Shown here in pieces: positions 16,669 through 25,173 of a DNA stretch of 64,000 nt. The notes under the pieces are model-generated. The model saw only the letters and a program-made list of their open reading frames with translations. It was not told the DNA's origin and did no database searches. The position numbers were made by a program, and so were the translations under genes. The number at the start of each line of letters is the position of its first letter. The stretch's first letter is position 1. The stretch is from GCA-2701705 sp964342155 (lineage in GTDB: Bacteria; Pseudomonadota; Gammaproteobacteria; GCA-002705445; GCA-002716945), in NCBI GenBank assembly GCA_964342155.1, contig CAYFEQ010000006.1:1-64000 (forward strand). Direction: 5' to 3'.

Positions 16669-17701
16669 TCTGTTTAATAAAATTTAAAGCTTCATTATAG
16701 TATTCTTCATTTAAATCCTGCTTTATATAATCATCCATTACATATAAATCATTACAAAATTCTTTGCAGTAATCAATCAATTCATCAGTAAGATAATGCT
16801 TTTTATAGTATTCGTATGATTTCTTTGATGATACAATATTTTTCTTCATATTCGTAGTTGCTATAACCATTTTACATCCAGCATCTAATGCATTCATTAC
16901 TTTTTTAGTCTGAGTTTCTTCGTTGAATGCAGCTTTCATTTCTATATCATCACTTATAAAAAAAACATTTTCATTTGAAAATATTTCTTGCGATATTTTA
17001 TTTAACCATACCTTAGAGTATGTCACAATTTCATTATCAATTTTAGGAAATTTAAGATGGCTCGTCATGATTGGTATAGGTATATTTTTATAAAGCTTAA
17101 TAAATGGCAATAAGTCTTTTTTAAGTAAATCATCTAAAGTTAAATCTGATATACAAGTATCGGTATGACTATCATCTTGTGTAACACCATGCCCGGGGAA
17201 ATGTTTTAGAACAGGAATTACACCAGCTTGCAGACAACCATCTATATAGCTTTTAGCTAGCTTTATGATTATTTCTGGATCTGATCCAAAACACCTGTCT
17301 TTAAGTAAGTATTGTTTATTATCTAAAAAATATTGGTTTAAATCCACAACAGGTGAAAAGTTGATATCTATACCTATACATCTCAATTCATATGCAGATA
17401 TATAACCGCTATATGTGCTAAGTTTTTCTGAATTTTGTTTTCCAATAGTTTCAAAACTTGGGAGTTTAGTAAACCCATCCTTAAACCTTTGTACTCTCCC
17501 GCCTTCATGATCTACAGAAATAAAAATTTCATTTTTTATATCTTTAATTTCTTTAATTAGATTTTTAATTTGTTTATTATCCTTAAAGTTATGCGAAAAT
17601 AGGATTATTGAGCCGATTAAATCATTCTCGATAAGTTTAGCTTCTTCCATAGACAGTTTTATGTCATCTATATTTATAATTAAAGGACCAGTGATTTTCA
17701 T
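16661..17701 (-). CDS. nagZ: Beta-N-acetylhexosaminidase (peptidoglycan recycling)
   Basis: 346 residues, GH3 family. NagZ cleaves GlcNAc from anhydro-muropeptides in the cytoplasm; no signal peptide is present. FISVDHEGGRVQRF (about 61-74), the family-defining KHFPGHGVTQDDSHTDTC (about 165-182, histidine acid/base) and FFISDDIEMKAA with the nucleophilic aspartate (about 254) are all intact. It overlaps ispF upstream by 4 bases (ATGA) and the channel gene downstream by 8. Its position within cell-division and envelope precursor genes fits wall recycling. Confidence 0.93.
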   Translation of the reverse strand: MKITGPLIINIDDIKLSMEEAKLIENDLIGSIILFSHNFKDNKQIKNLIKEIKDIKNEIFISVDHEGGRVQRFKDGFTKLPSFETIGKQNSEKLSTYSGYISAYELRCIGIDINFSPVVDLNQYFLDNKQYLLKDRCFGSDPEIIIKLAKSYIDGCLQAGVIPVLKHFPGHGVTQDDSHTDTCISDLTLDDLLKKDLLPFIKLYKNIPIPIMTSHLKFPKIDNEIVTYSKVWLNKISQEIFSNENVFFISDDIEMKAAFNEETQTKKVMNALDAGCKMVIATTNMKKNIVSSKKSYEYYKKHYLTDELIDYCKEFCNDLYVMDDYIKQDLNEEYYNEALNFIKQNE

Positions 17702-18177
17702 GAATTCTTTTGTAATAAAGAAACAATACTATAACATGTAAGGCCAAGGTTTTTACCAATAAAGCCTAATTTTTCGGATGTACTGGCCTTCAAACTAATA
17801 TTATTAATATCAGTTTTTAAAACTTCTGAAAGATTTCTAGTTATTTCTGCTTTGTATTTAGAAATTTTCGGGCTTTCTAAAATTATAGTTATATCAATAT
17901 TATTAATGTAAAACCCCATACTTTCAGTTTGTTTAACTGCATGATCCATTATGATAGAGCTATCAATATTTTCATTCGATTTATTTGTATCTGGAAAATG
18001 TTCACCAATATCACCAATAGCAAGCGCTCCATAAACTGCATCAGCACAAGCATGATATACAATGTCACCATCAGAATGAGCTACAATTGAATAATCAGAT
18101 GGTATGTCAATACCTCCCAATCGGATTGATGTGCCTTTTTCTAATTCATGAGTGTCAAATCCAAATCCTACTCGCAT
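17698..18177 (-). CDS. ispF: 2-C-methyl-D-erythritol 2,4-cyclodiphosphate synthase
   Basis: 159 residues, the usual size of this trimeric MEP-pathway enzyme. MRVGFGFDTHEL at the N-terminus provides the Asp-x-His zinc ligands, GGIDIPSDYSIVAHSDGDIVYHACADAV the next metal histidine, and IGEHFPDTNK and KASTSEKLGFIGK the family loops. It lies 3 bases after ispD; the two are adjacent but separate genes, and dxr at 38.8-40.0 kb supplies an earlier step of the same isoprenoid route. Its product ultimately feeds UppS (40.8-41.6 kb). Confidence 0.96.
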   Translation of the reverse strand: MRVGFGFDTHELEKGTSIRLGGIDIPSDYSIVAHSDGDIVYHACADAVYGALAIGDIGEHFPDTNKSNENIDSSIIMDHAVKQTESMGFYINNIDITIILESPKISKYKAEITRNLSEVLKTDINNISLKASTSEKLGFIGKNLGLTCYSIVSLLQKNS

Positions 18178-18180
18178 AAA

Positions 18181-18861
18181 TTACCTCAATAAGTCTTTTA
18201 TTACAGCTAAATCATCTTGATAAGTTAATTTGATATTTCTATTAGAAGAAAAAATAAGACCAACTTTATATGATAAAAGTGACATAGCTTGGATGTCATC
18301 ATCTATTTTATATTTATTTTCAACAACTTTTTTATACGATGCAAAGAGTTTCTTAAAATTAAAGATTTGGGGAGTAAAAGATAGCCACAGATTGTTTTTA
18401 GTTAGATGGTCAACAACGTTTATTTTCTTATTCACTCGTTTTAAGGCATGTGTAAGAGGATAACCTAATGCTAATCCTGTTTTAAGGTTATTTGAAGTTT
18501 TGATAAGTTTTTTAATTTCTTCATCATTTACACATGGTCTTACTGAATCATGGATCAAAATATTATCTGGTAATTGAGAACTAGTATTTATATGAGCCAA
18601 AGAATTAAATACAGATTTAGATCTAGTTCTTCCACCAATAATTATCTTAACTTTAGTAGGCGTGTTTTTAAAAAGATAATTATATTTTTTATTAATCACT
18701 AGATAAATATTTCTGATAGATTTTATATTAATTAATTTACTTAGAGATATTTCAACTGATGATTGATCAATAATTTTAGTAAATTGTTTTGGTAAATCTT
18801 TTTTAAATCTTTTACCTGTGCCAGCTGCTAGTATAATTGCATCAGTTATCTTGATTTTCAT
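18181..18861 (-). CDS. ispD: 2-C-methyl-D-erythritol 4-phosphate cytidylyltransferase
   Basis: 226 residues. IspD couples MEP to CTP. The nucleotide loop AIILAAGTGKRFKKDLPKQF (about 8-27), NILIHDSVRPCVND (about 100-113) and a C-terminal KLTYQDDLAVI match the family. The sequence is more lysine-rich than most and the conserved threonine/lysine patch ALKRVNK is present. Its 5' end overlaps ftsB by 20 bases, and ispF follows. The ftsB-ispD-ispF order is standard in gammaproteobacteria. Confidence 0.93.
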   Translation of the reverse strand: MKIKITDAIILAAGTGKRFKKDLPKQFTKIIDQSSVEISLSKLINIKSIRNIYLVINKKYNYLFKNTPTKVKIIIGGRTRSKSVFNSLAHINTSSQLPDNILIHDSVRPCVNDEEIKKLIKTSNNLKTGLALGYPLTHALKRVNKKINVVDHLTKNNLWLSFTPQIFNFKKLFASYKKVVENKYKIDDDIQAMSLLSYKVGLIFSSNRNIKLTYQDDLAVIKDLLR

Positions 18862-19135
18862 TTTTAATTATCTGAAAGAAAATTTCATTACTCTTTATCA
18901 GTCCAAACTTCTCTCTTGCATATACCTCTAGATATTCATTATTATTTTTAATATTTTTTATTTCTGTCTGTAAACTATTATTTTTAAATTTATACTTCGT
19001 TAAATCAGATTGATTTTGTTCTAATTTATCTTTCAGATAGTAATAACTTATTAGACTATTTTCACTTAGAAAAAGAGAGTATTGTAATGATAGAAAAATA
19101 ATAAGAGCTACGGTATAAAATATTTTCATAGCCAT
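18842..19135 (-). CDS. ftsB: Cell division protein FtsB
   Basis: 97 residues: short cytoplasmic tail, one transmembrane helix (about 4-22), then a predicted coiled coil (about 35-75, KDKLEQNQSDLTKYKFKNNS region) in the periplasm. FtsB bridges FtsL and FtsQ in the divisome. C-terminal YAREKFGLIKSNEIFF is the clearest family match (consensus E-E-x-A-R-x-x-L-G-x-x-x-x-x-E). Overlaps eno by 10 bases and ispD by 20. Identification rests on this motif, topology and the eno-ftsB-ispD order. Confidence 0.88.
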   Translation of the reverse strand: MAMKIFYTVALIIFLSLQYSLFLSENSLISYYYLKDKLEQNQSDLTKYKFKNNSLQTEIKNIKNNNEYLEVYAREKFGLIKSNEIFFQIIKNENQDN

Positions 19136-20406
19136 TTACCAAAAACATCATTGGAATTGTAATTATTCAGCCCTATTGCTTCTTCTATTCTTAACAATTG
19201 ATTATATTTAGATGTCCGATCTGATCTTGATAAAGATCCAGTTTTAATTTGTCCTGAAAATGTTGCAACTGATAAATCAGCAATCGTTACATCTTCTGTT
19301 TCGCCTGATCTATGTGAAATAATATAATTATAATTATTTTTTCTTGCTAATTGGATTGTATTTAAAGTTTCAGTAACAGTACCTATTTGATTTAATTTTA
19401 TCAGAATTGAGTTCGCTATTTTCTGATCTATTCCTTTTTGAAGTATTTTTGGGTTGGTTACAAATATATCATCACCAACTAATTGAATTTTTTCACCTAA
19501 TAATTGAGTAAGTATTCTCCATCCATCCCAATCATCTTCTGCCATTCCATCTTCAATACTAATTATGGGAAATTTTTTACATAACTCTTCTAAATGGTTT
19601 GATAATTCTGTGCTAGTAAATATCTGGTTAGTTGAATTAAGGTGATATTTGCCATTATTATAAAGTTCTGAGCTAGCAACATCTAAGCCTAAATAAATAT
19701 TTTCCCCAGGAATGTAGCCAGATTGGTCAATTGCTTCTAGAAGTAAATTGAGTGCTTCTTCATTATTTTTTAGATTTGGTGCAAACCCACCTTCATCGCC
19801 TACAGTAGTACTCATATTTTTCTTGTTTAGAATATTCTTTAGCTTATGAAATGTTTCAACACCGGCTCTCAAAGAATCACTAAAGGTTTCAAAACCAATT
19901 GGTAAAATCATAAATTCTTGGAAATCTAAATTATTATTAGCATGGGCTCCTCCATTAATTATATTCATCATTGGTACGGGTAAAGTATAATTTTGTTGAT
20001 TAGTAAGTGATTTATATAATGGCTGATTTTTTTCATGCGAATTTGCATGAGCAAAAGCTAGAGATAAAGCTAATGTTGTATTAGCACCATAATTGCTTTT
20101 ATTTTCTGTTCCATCATTATCTATAAGAAATTTATCAAAAGTAGATTGGTCGTAGTCAAAGTTAGTATCAATAGTATTCGATATTAAAGAATTAATATTA
20201 TTGACCGCTTTATTGACAGACTTTCCTAAATAGATTTTCGCATCATTATCTCTTAATTCTAAAGCTTCAAGTTTTCCAGTAGAAGCTCCTGACGGAGACA
20301 TACCTCTTCCGCTAATACCTGATTGAAAAGTAATGTCAGCTTCCACTGTCGGATTACCTCTTGAATCGATGATTTGTCTAGCACAAATATTTTTTATCTT
20401 ACTCAA
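19126..20406 (-). CDS. eno: Enolase
   Basis: 426 residues; converts 2-phosphoglycerate to phosphoenolpyruvate. ARQIIDSRGNPTVEADI, MSPSGASTGKLEALELRD, GDEGGFAPN with the catalytic glutamate region, SIEDGMAEDDWDGW and ILIKLNQIGTVTET with the catalytic lysine, and SHRSGETEDVTIADL are all intact. Located between kdsA (16 bases upstream) and ftsB. PEP made by enolase is also the co-substrate of the neighbouring KdsA. Enolase and pyrG are adjacent in many gammaproteobacteria; here kdsA lies between them. Confidence 0.98.
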   Translation of the reverse strand: MSKIKNICARQIIDSRGNPTVEADITFQSGISGRGMSPSGASTGKLEALELRDNDAKIYLGKSVNKAVNNINSLISNTIDTNFDYDQSTFDKFLIDNDGTENKSNYGANTTLALSLAFAHANSHEKNQPLYKSLTNQQNYTLPVPMMNIINGGAHANNNLDFQEFMILPIGFETFSDSLRAGVETFHKLKNILNKKNMSTTVGDEGGFAPNLKNNEEALNLLLEAIDQSGYIPGENIYLGLDVASSELYNNGKYHLNSTNQIFTSTELSNHLEELCKKFPIISIEDGMAEDDWDGWRILTQLLGEKIQLVGDDIFVTNPKILQKGIDQKIANSILIKLNQIGTVTETLNTIQLARKNNYNYIISHRSGETEDVTIADLSVATFSGQIKTGSLSRSDRTSKYNQLLRIEEAIGLNNYNSNDVFGKWL

Positions 20407-20422
20407 TTTAACAGCCTTGATA

Positions 20423-21232
20423 TTATATAGGTTTTGTTATTTTATTAATTTCAACTAATTGATTGATGAGCTTTCCTAAATCATGTAGAGGTAAGGAGTT
20501 TTTTCCGTCACTAAGAGCAGTCTCAGGGTTTGGATGTGTTTCTATAAACAAAGCATCAATTCCAACAGCCACAGCTGCTTTGGCTAAAATTGAAATAAAT
20601 TTACTCTCTCCACCCGATTTAATGCCATCTATGCCAGGTTGTTGTACTGAATGAGATGCATCATAAACTACTGGGCAATTTGTTTCTCTCAAAATCACTA
20701 ATGACCTCATATCTGAAACCAAATTATTGTAGCCAAATGAAACTCCTCTCTCGCAAACAAAGATATCATTATTTCCAGTTGATTTTGCTTTTTCAACAAC
20801 ATTAATCATTTCTTTGGGTGATAAAAATTGTCCCTTTTTTATATTTACTGGCTTCATTGTTGAAGCAACTTTAGTTATAAAGTTAGTTTGACGACATAAA
20901 AAGGCCGGTGTTTGTATAATATCTACAACATCAGCAACTTCATCAAGCGGCGTATCTTCATGAACATCTGTCAATACAGGGATATTATATGTTGTTCTAA
21001 CTTTATCTAAAATCTTTAGTCCATTAGTTAAGCCAACTCCTCTTGGAGACTTTATAGATGATCGGTTTGCTTTATCAAATGATGATTTAAAAATATATGA
21101 TATTGGTAGTTTTTCCGTAATTTTACAGATTTTTTCAGCTACACTCATTACTAATTCCTCGGACTCAATAGCGCAAGGGCCAGAAATTAAGCATAAATCA
21201 TTAGATTTTCCAATTTTAATATTATTTTTCAT
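20423..21232 (-). CDS. kdsA: 3-deoxy-8-phosphooctulonate synthase
   Basis: 269 residues. KdsA condenses arabinose 5-phosphate and PEP into Kdo 8-phosphate. LISGPCAIESEELVM (about 15-29), FKSSFDKANRSS (about 48-59), TDVHEDTPLDEVADVVDIIQ, QTPAFLCRQT, VNIKKGQFLSP and VYDASHSVQQPG are characteristic. The gene begins directly after the pyrG stop and is followed by eno. Together with kdsB (3.2-3.9 kb) and the lpx genes it supplies the Kdo-lipid A core. Confidence 0.97.
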   Translation of the reverse strand: MKNNIKIGKSNDLCLISGPCAIESEELVMSVAEKICKITEKLPISYIFKSSFDKANRSSIKSPRGVGLTNGLKILDKVRTTYNIPVLTDVHEDTPLDEVADVVDIIQTPAFLCRQTNFITKVASTMKPVNIKKGQFLSPKEMINVVEKAKSTGNNDIFVCERGVSFGYNNLVSDMRSLVILRETNCPVVYDASHSVQQPGIDGIKSGGESKFISILAKAAVAVGIDALFIETHPNPETALSDGKNSLPLHDLGKLINQLVEINKITKPI

Positions 21233-22852
21233 TTAAATTTTATTGTTAATTGAGGCTTTTATAAAGCCATTAAATAATGGGTGTCCTTTAACTGGCGAAG
21301 AGGTAAATTCAGGATGAAATTGACAACCCAAATACCATGGATGGTTCTTTATTTCTGCTATTTCCATTAAATTATCTTTTTTAGATATTCCCGTGAATAC
21401 TAATTCTGATCCTTTGAATTTTTCAACATAATTCTTATTGACTTCATAACGGTGACGATGTCTTTCTATAATAGTTTTTTTATTATACATTTTATAGGCC
21501 AAAGATTTATGGGATAAGTTACATGTTTGTGCACCTAATCTCATAGTCCCTCCGTAATTAACTTGGTCTGCTAATATTTTTTTACCTTTGTAGTTTTTCC
21601 ACTCTGTAACAAGTGCTATAACTGGATTAGGTGTATTTTTATGAAACTCTGTACTATTAGCCTTTGATAAACGTATACAATTTCTTGCATACTCTATTAC
21701 AGCAATTTGCATTCCTAAACATATACCAAAAAAAGGAATGTTATTTAGTCTTGCATATTGAGCAGCTAATATTTTTCCCTCTATTCCTCTATTGCCGAAT
21801 CCACCTGGAACTATGATTCCATTCATTTTACTTAAGAGTTTGATGTTTTTCTTAGTTATTGTTTCAGAATCAATATAATTAACATTAACAATTTTATCGT
21901 TAAATACTCCAGCATGGAAAACAGCTTCATTCAAAGATTTATACGAGTCAACTAAGTCAATATACTTGCCTATCATTACGATATCAATTTGTTTCTTGCG
22001 ATTCTTAATTTTTGATTGAAGATCTTTCCACGGTTTTAAATTAATTTTCTTTGCTCTAATTTTAAAGTTGTTAATAATATAATCATCAATCCTTTGTTCT
22101 TTAAAATTCAACGGAATATTATATATTGAGTCTGTATCTTTAGCAGAAAAGACTGCATTTTTTGGTACGTTTGTAAATAGAGCGATCTTATTTTTAAGGT
22201 TCTGATTTAAATCATTTTTTCCGCGACACAATAACATATCTGGTTGTATTCCTATTGAACGGAGTTCCTTAACAGAATGTTGTGTCGGCTTTGTTTTTAT
22301 TTCATTCGTAACATCTATTATAGGTAATAATGTGAGATGAATAAATATTGATTTTGAATCCCCTAGTTCAAGGTTTAATTGTCGAATAGCTTCTAGAAAA
22401 GGCAAAGATTCAATATCACCTACAGTACCACCTACTTCTACAAAAGCAATATCAGATTTATGAGCACCTTTGATGATTAGTCTTTTTATTTCATCTGTTA
22501 TATGTGGTATTACTTGAACAGTGCTACCTAAATAATCCCCTTTTCTTTCTTTATTGATAACGTTTGAATAAATTCTTCCTGCGGTGACATTACTGTCTTG
22601 AGATGTTTTAATTCCAACAAATCTTTCGTAATGACCTAAATCTAAATCTGTTTCAGCTCCATCCTCAGTTACAAAAACCTCTCCATGTTGAAATGGACTC
22701 ATTGTGCCAGGGTCAAGGTTTATATAAGGATCTAATTTCTGAAGTGAGACTTTATAGCCTCGTAATTTAAACAAGGACGCTAGGGAGGCTGCCGCTATGC
22801 CTTTTCCAAGAGAAGACACTACGCCACCAGTAATAAAAACGTATCTTGTCAT
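21233..22852 (-). CDS. pyrG: CTP synthase
   Basis: 539 residues, normal length. Converts UTP to CTP with glutamine. The amidoligase domain (1-265) opens with RYVFITGGVVSSLGKGIAAASL and contains LQKLDPYINLDPGTMSPFQHGEV and VEVGGTVGDIES; the class I glutaminase domain holds IIVPGGFGNRGIEGK, FFGICLGMQ with the catalytic cysteine, and a C-terminal CQFHPEF histidine-glutamate pair. CTP made here is used by KdsB, IspD and CdsA, all encoded in this window. Starts 49 bases after tilS ends. Confidence 0.98.
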   Translation of the reverse strand: MTRYVFITGGVVSSLGKGIAAASLASLFKLRGYKVSLQKLDPYINLDPGTMSPFQHGEVFVTEDGAETDLDLGHYERFVGIKTSQDSNVTAGRIYSNVINKERKGDYLGSTVQVIPHITDEIKRLIIKGAHKSDIAFVEVGGTVGDIESLPFLEAIRQLNLELGDSKSIFIHLTLLPIIDVTNEIKTKPTQHSVKELRSIGIQPDMLLCRGKNDLNQNLKNKIALFTNVPKNAVFSAKDTDSIYNIPLNFKEQRIDDYIINNFKIRAKKINLKPWKDLQSKIKNRKKQIDIVMIGKYIDLVDSYKSLNEAVFHAGVFNDKIVNVNYIDSETITKKNIKLLSKMNGIIVPGGFGNRGIEGKILAAQYARLNNIPFFGICLGMQIAVIEYARNCIRLSKANSTEFHKNTPNPVIALVTEWKNYKGKKILADQVNYGGTMRLGAQTCNLSHKSLAYKMYNKKTIIERHRHRYEVNKNYVEKFKGSELVFTGISKKDNLMEIAEIKNHPWYLGCQFHPEFTSSPVKGHPLFNGFIKASINNKI

Positions 22853-22901
22853 ATATAACTTATCGAATTATAGACGATAATTAGCTGAAAATATAGAGAT
22901 A

Positions 22902-24194
22902 TTAATGGTTAGTATTTGAAATTATTATGTCATTGGGTCCATATGCAGCAATTAATTCCTCTTTGACAAAGATAAATGCATATGAGTCTCTTTCCCAAAT
23001 AGGGATATTCTTTGATTGGAATATTTTTTTTAGCTTTTGATGAAATTTTGAATTCAACAAAATCTTTTCACCGCCTTCTCTTCTTCTGACAATTACAGGT
23101 TGGTTTATATGTAGAAAATCATAAATTCCTAACTCTTTGAGTTTAGATATTTTAATTATTAATTCATTAAATTTCAAATCATCAGATAAATCCCATTTTT
23201 TTGATTTATGGATATCTTTGTTTGATAATTTATTTATTAAATATAAAAATCCTTGGTATTTTCTAATTGAAAAAGAATGAAAAGTAAATTCTGGTGTTGA
23301 ATCCTTATCAGTATTAATAATAGTATTTAATATTTCACTAATTTGATAATGATTTAATAAAATGTTAGTTTCTAAAGAGAACCATTTATGTATTATCTCA
23401 GATTGAATAAAATTATTTTCTTGCTTAAGTTTTACTAATGAAAGTTTTTTAGAGCCACTATCATAAATGTGATTTAGTTTATCAATTATTATATCATCTA
23501 AAATTATTGAATTAATTTTCTGATGTTCTATATTACTTTTCATAACATTATTCAGGCTACTCCATCTACTTTTAAGTTTAGGAATAATTTCATTTCTAAT
23601 AAAATTCCTATCAAATTTATTTGAATTATTTGTCGTATCATTTAAAAAACTTAATTGATTTCTCTTTTGATAATCCTCAATATCTTTTTTATTAATATTT
23701 AATAATGGTCTTGCAATTATTTTATTGTTTATGTTATTAAATAAAGACATACAGGATAAGCCTTTATTGCTTGAACCTCTCATTAAACGAAGAAAAAAAG
23801 TCTCTATTTGATCATCAAAATGATGTCCAGTTAAGATATATTCATTTTGATATGCAATTTCTGTTAGTGCGTTATAACGTTTATTCCTTAACTGTTCTTC
23901 TATATTAGATGATTTATCTAAATATATATCAATATTTATAAATTCTAAATTATATTTGTGACAAATATTTTTACAGTGTATAGCAAATGCTTCAGATTCT
24001 TTTGTCAAATTATGATTTATATGCGCAACTCTGATATTTAATTGAAATTTATCTTTTAATAGATTCATAGTATGCAATAAAACACTAGAATCACATCCAC
24101 CGCTATACGCAATTAAAAAACTTTTTATCTCTGAACTTGATATGAAGTCTTTGCATGCAGAGATAATCTTTTGTTCAGACTTGATAATCCCCAT
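22902..24194 (-). CDS. tilS: tRNA(Ile)-lysidine synthetase
   Basis: 430 residues. TilS modifies C34 of the tRNA(Ile) that reads AUA, an essential step in genomes rich in AUA codons such as this one. The PP-loop LIAYSGGCDSSVLLH (about 27-41), RVAHINHNLTKESEAFA, LTGHHFDDQIETFFLRLMRGS, RPLLNINKKDI and the C-terminal TilS domain with REGGEKILL are visible. The first 20 bases overlap the end of accA, so the two genes are coupled; a later start is possible but would cut the segment before the PP-loop. Confidence 0.93.
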   Translation of the reverse strand: MGIIKSEQKIISACKDFISSSEIKSFLIAYSGGCDSSVLLHTMNLLKDKFQLNIRVAHINHNLTKESEAFAIHCKNICHKYNLEFINIDIYLDKSSNIEEQLRNKRYNALTEIAYQNEYILTGHHFDDQIETFFLRLMRGSSNKGLSCMSLFNNINNKIIARPLLNINKKDIEDYQKRNQLSFLNDTTNNSNKFDRNFIRNEIIPKLKSRWSSLNNVMKSNIEHQKINSIILDDIIIDKLNHIYDSGSKKLSLVKLKQENNFIQSEIIHKWFSLETNILLNHYQISEILNTIINTDKDSTPEFTFHSFSIRKYQGFLYLINKLSNKDIHKSKKWDLSDDLKFNELIIKISKLKELGIYDFLHINQPVIVRRREGGEKILLNSKFHQKLKKIFQSKNIPIWERDSYAFIFVKEELIAAYGPNDIIISNTNH

Positions 24195-25137
24195 ACGACT
24201 CTAATTTTTTCTTACGCGATGATAATAAATCACCAATACTTTGCATCTTAAGTTCATCTAAGATAGAAATTAAATTCATTTTTAAAGAAGAACCCATAGC
24301 GGCATGATCTCTATGAGCGCCACCTAATGGCTCAGGTATAATAATGTCTATTAATTTATGATCTAATAATTTTGTCGCAGTTATGCATAATGCTTCAGCG
24401 GCTTTTTCAGCCATTTTTGCATCTTTCCATAAAATAGAAGCACAACCTTCCGGGCTTATTACTGAATATATACTGTATTGTAGCATTGCGATTTTATCGC
24501 CTATACCAATAGCTAATGCGCCACCAGACCCACCTTCACCAATGATTATGCAGATAATTGGTACAGATAAATTAGACATAGTATATAAGTTTTCAGCAAT
24601 TGCTTGGCTCTGATTTCTTGATTCTGCATCTATTCCTGGGTAAGCTCCTGGAGTGTCAATAAAAGTTATGATTGGAAGTTTAAATTTTTCAGCCATCTTC
24701 ATTACACGCAACGCTTTTCTATACCCCTCAGGTTTTGGCATGCCAAAATTGCGCTGAACTTTTTCTTTAGCATCTCTCCCTTTTTGATGTCCAATAAAAA
24801 CAAAATCATGCTGTTCAATTTTTCCTAATCCTGTAATTATTGCAGGATCATCACCAAACATTCTATCACCATGTAATTCTGTAAATTCTGAAAAAACTTG
24901 AGAAATATAGTCAAGTGAGTATGGTCTCAGAGGGTGGCGTGCTAATTGGGATATTTGCCAATCAGTTAAACTATCAAAAATTTTATTAGTTTTTGATTCA
25001 TATTCATTTGATAGTTTTGATATTTCAGTCTGTGTTTTTTCAGTTTTTTCGTGATTATTTTTAAGCGTGTTTATTTCAGCCTCAATTTCAAGAAGCGGTT
25101 GTTCAAAATCTAAATAATTAGGATTAAATTCTCTCAT
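24175..25137 (-). CDS. accA: Acetyl-CoA carboxylase carboxyltransferase subunit alpha
   Basis: 320 residues. With AccD it transfers the carboxyl group to acetyl-CoA, giving malonyl-CoA for fatty acid and lipid A synthesis. N-terminal coiled segment (about 13-50), then QLARHPLRPYSLDYI, FTELHGDRMFGDDPAI, VIGHQKGRD-like FIGHQKGRDAKEKVQRNFGM, DTPGAYPGIDAE and IGEGGSGGALAIGIGD are classic. It lies 36 bases after dnaE, the dnaE-accA order conserved in gammaproteobacteria. Confidence 0.97.
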   Translation of the reverse strand: MREFNPNYLDFEQPLLEIEAEINTLKNNHEKTEKTQTEISKLSNEYESKTNKIFDSLTDWQISQLARHPLRPYSLDYISQVFSEFTELHGDRMFGDDPAIITGLGKIEQHDFVFIGHQKGRDAKEKVQRNFGMPKPEGYRKALRVMKMAEKFKLPIITFIDTPGAYPGIDAESRNQSQAIAENLYTMSNLSVPIICIIIGEGGSGGALAIGIGDKIAMLQYSIYSVISPEGCASILWKDAKMAEKAAEALCITATKLLDHKLIDIIIPEPLGGAHRDHAAMGSSLKMNLISILDELKMQSIGDLLSSRKKKLESYGDYQV

Positions 25138-25173
25138 AAGTTAAATTAATTATAAACAATATTAGAAAAATAA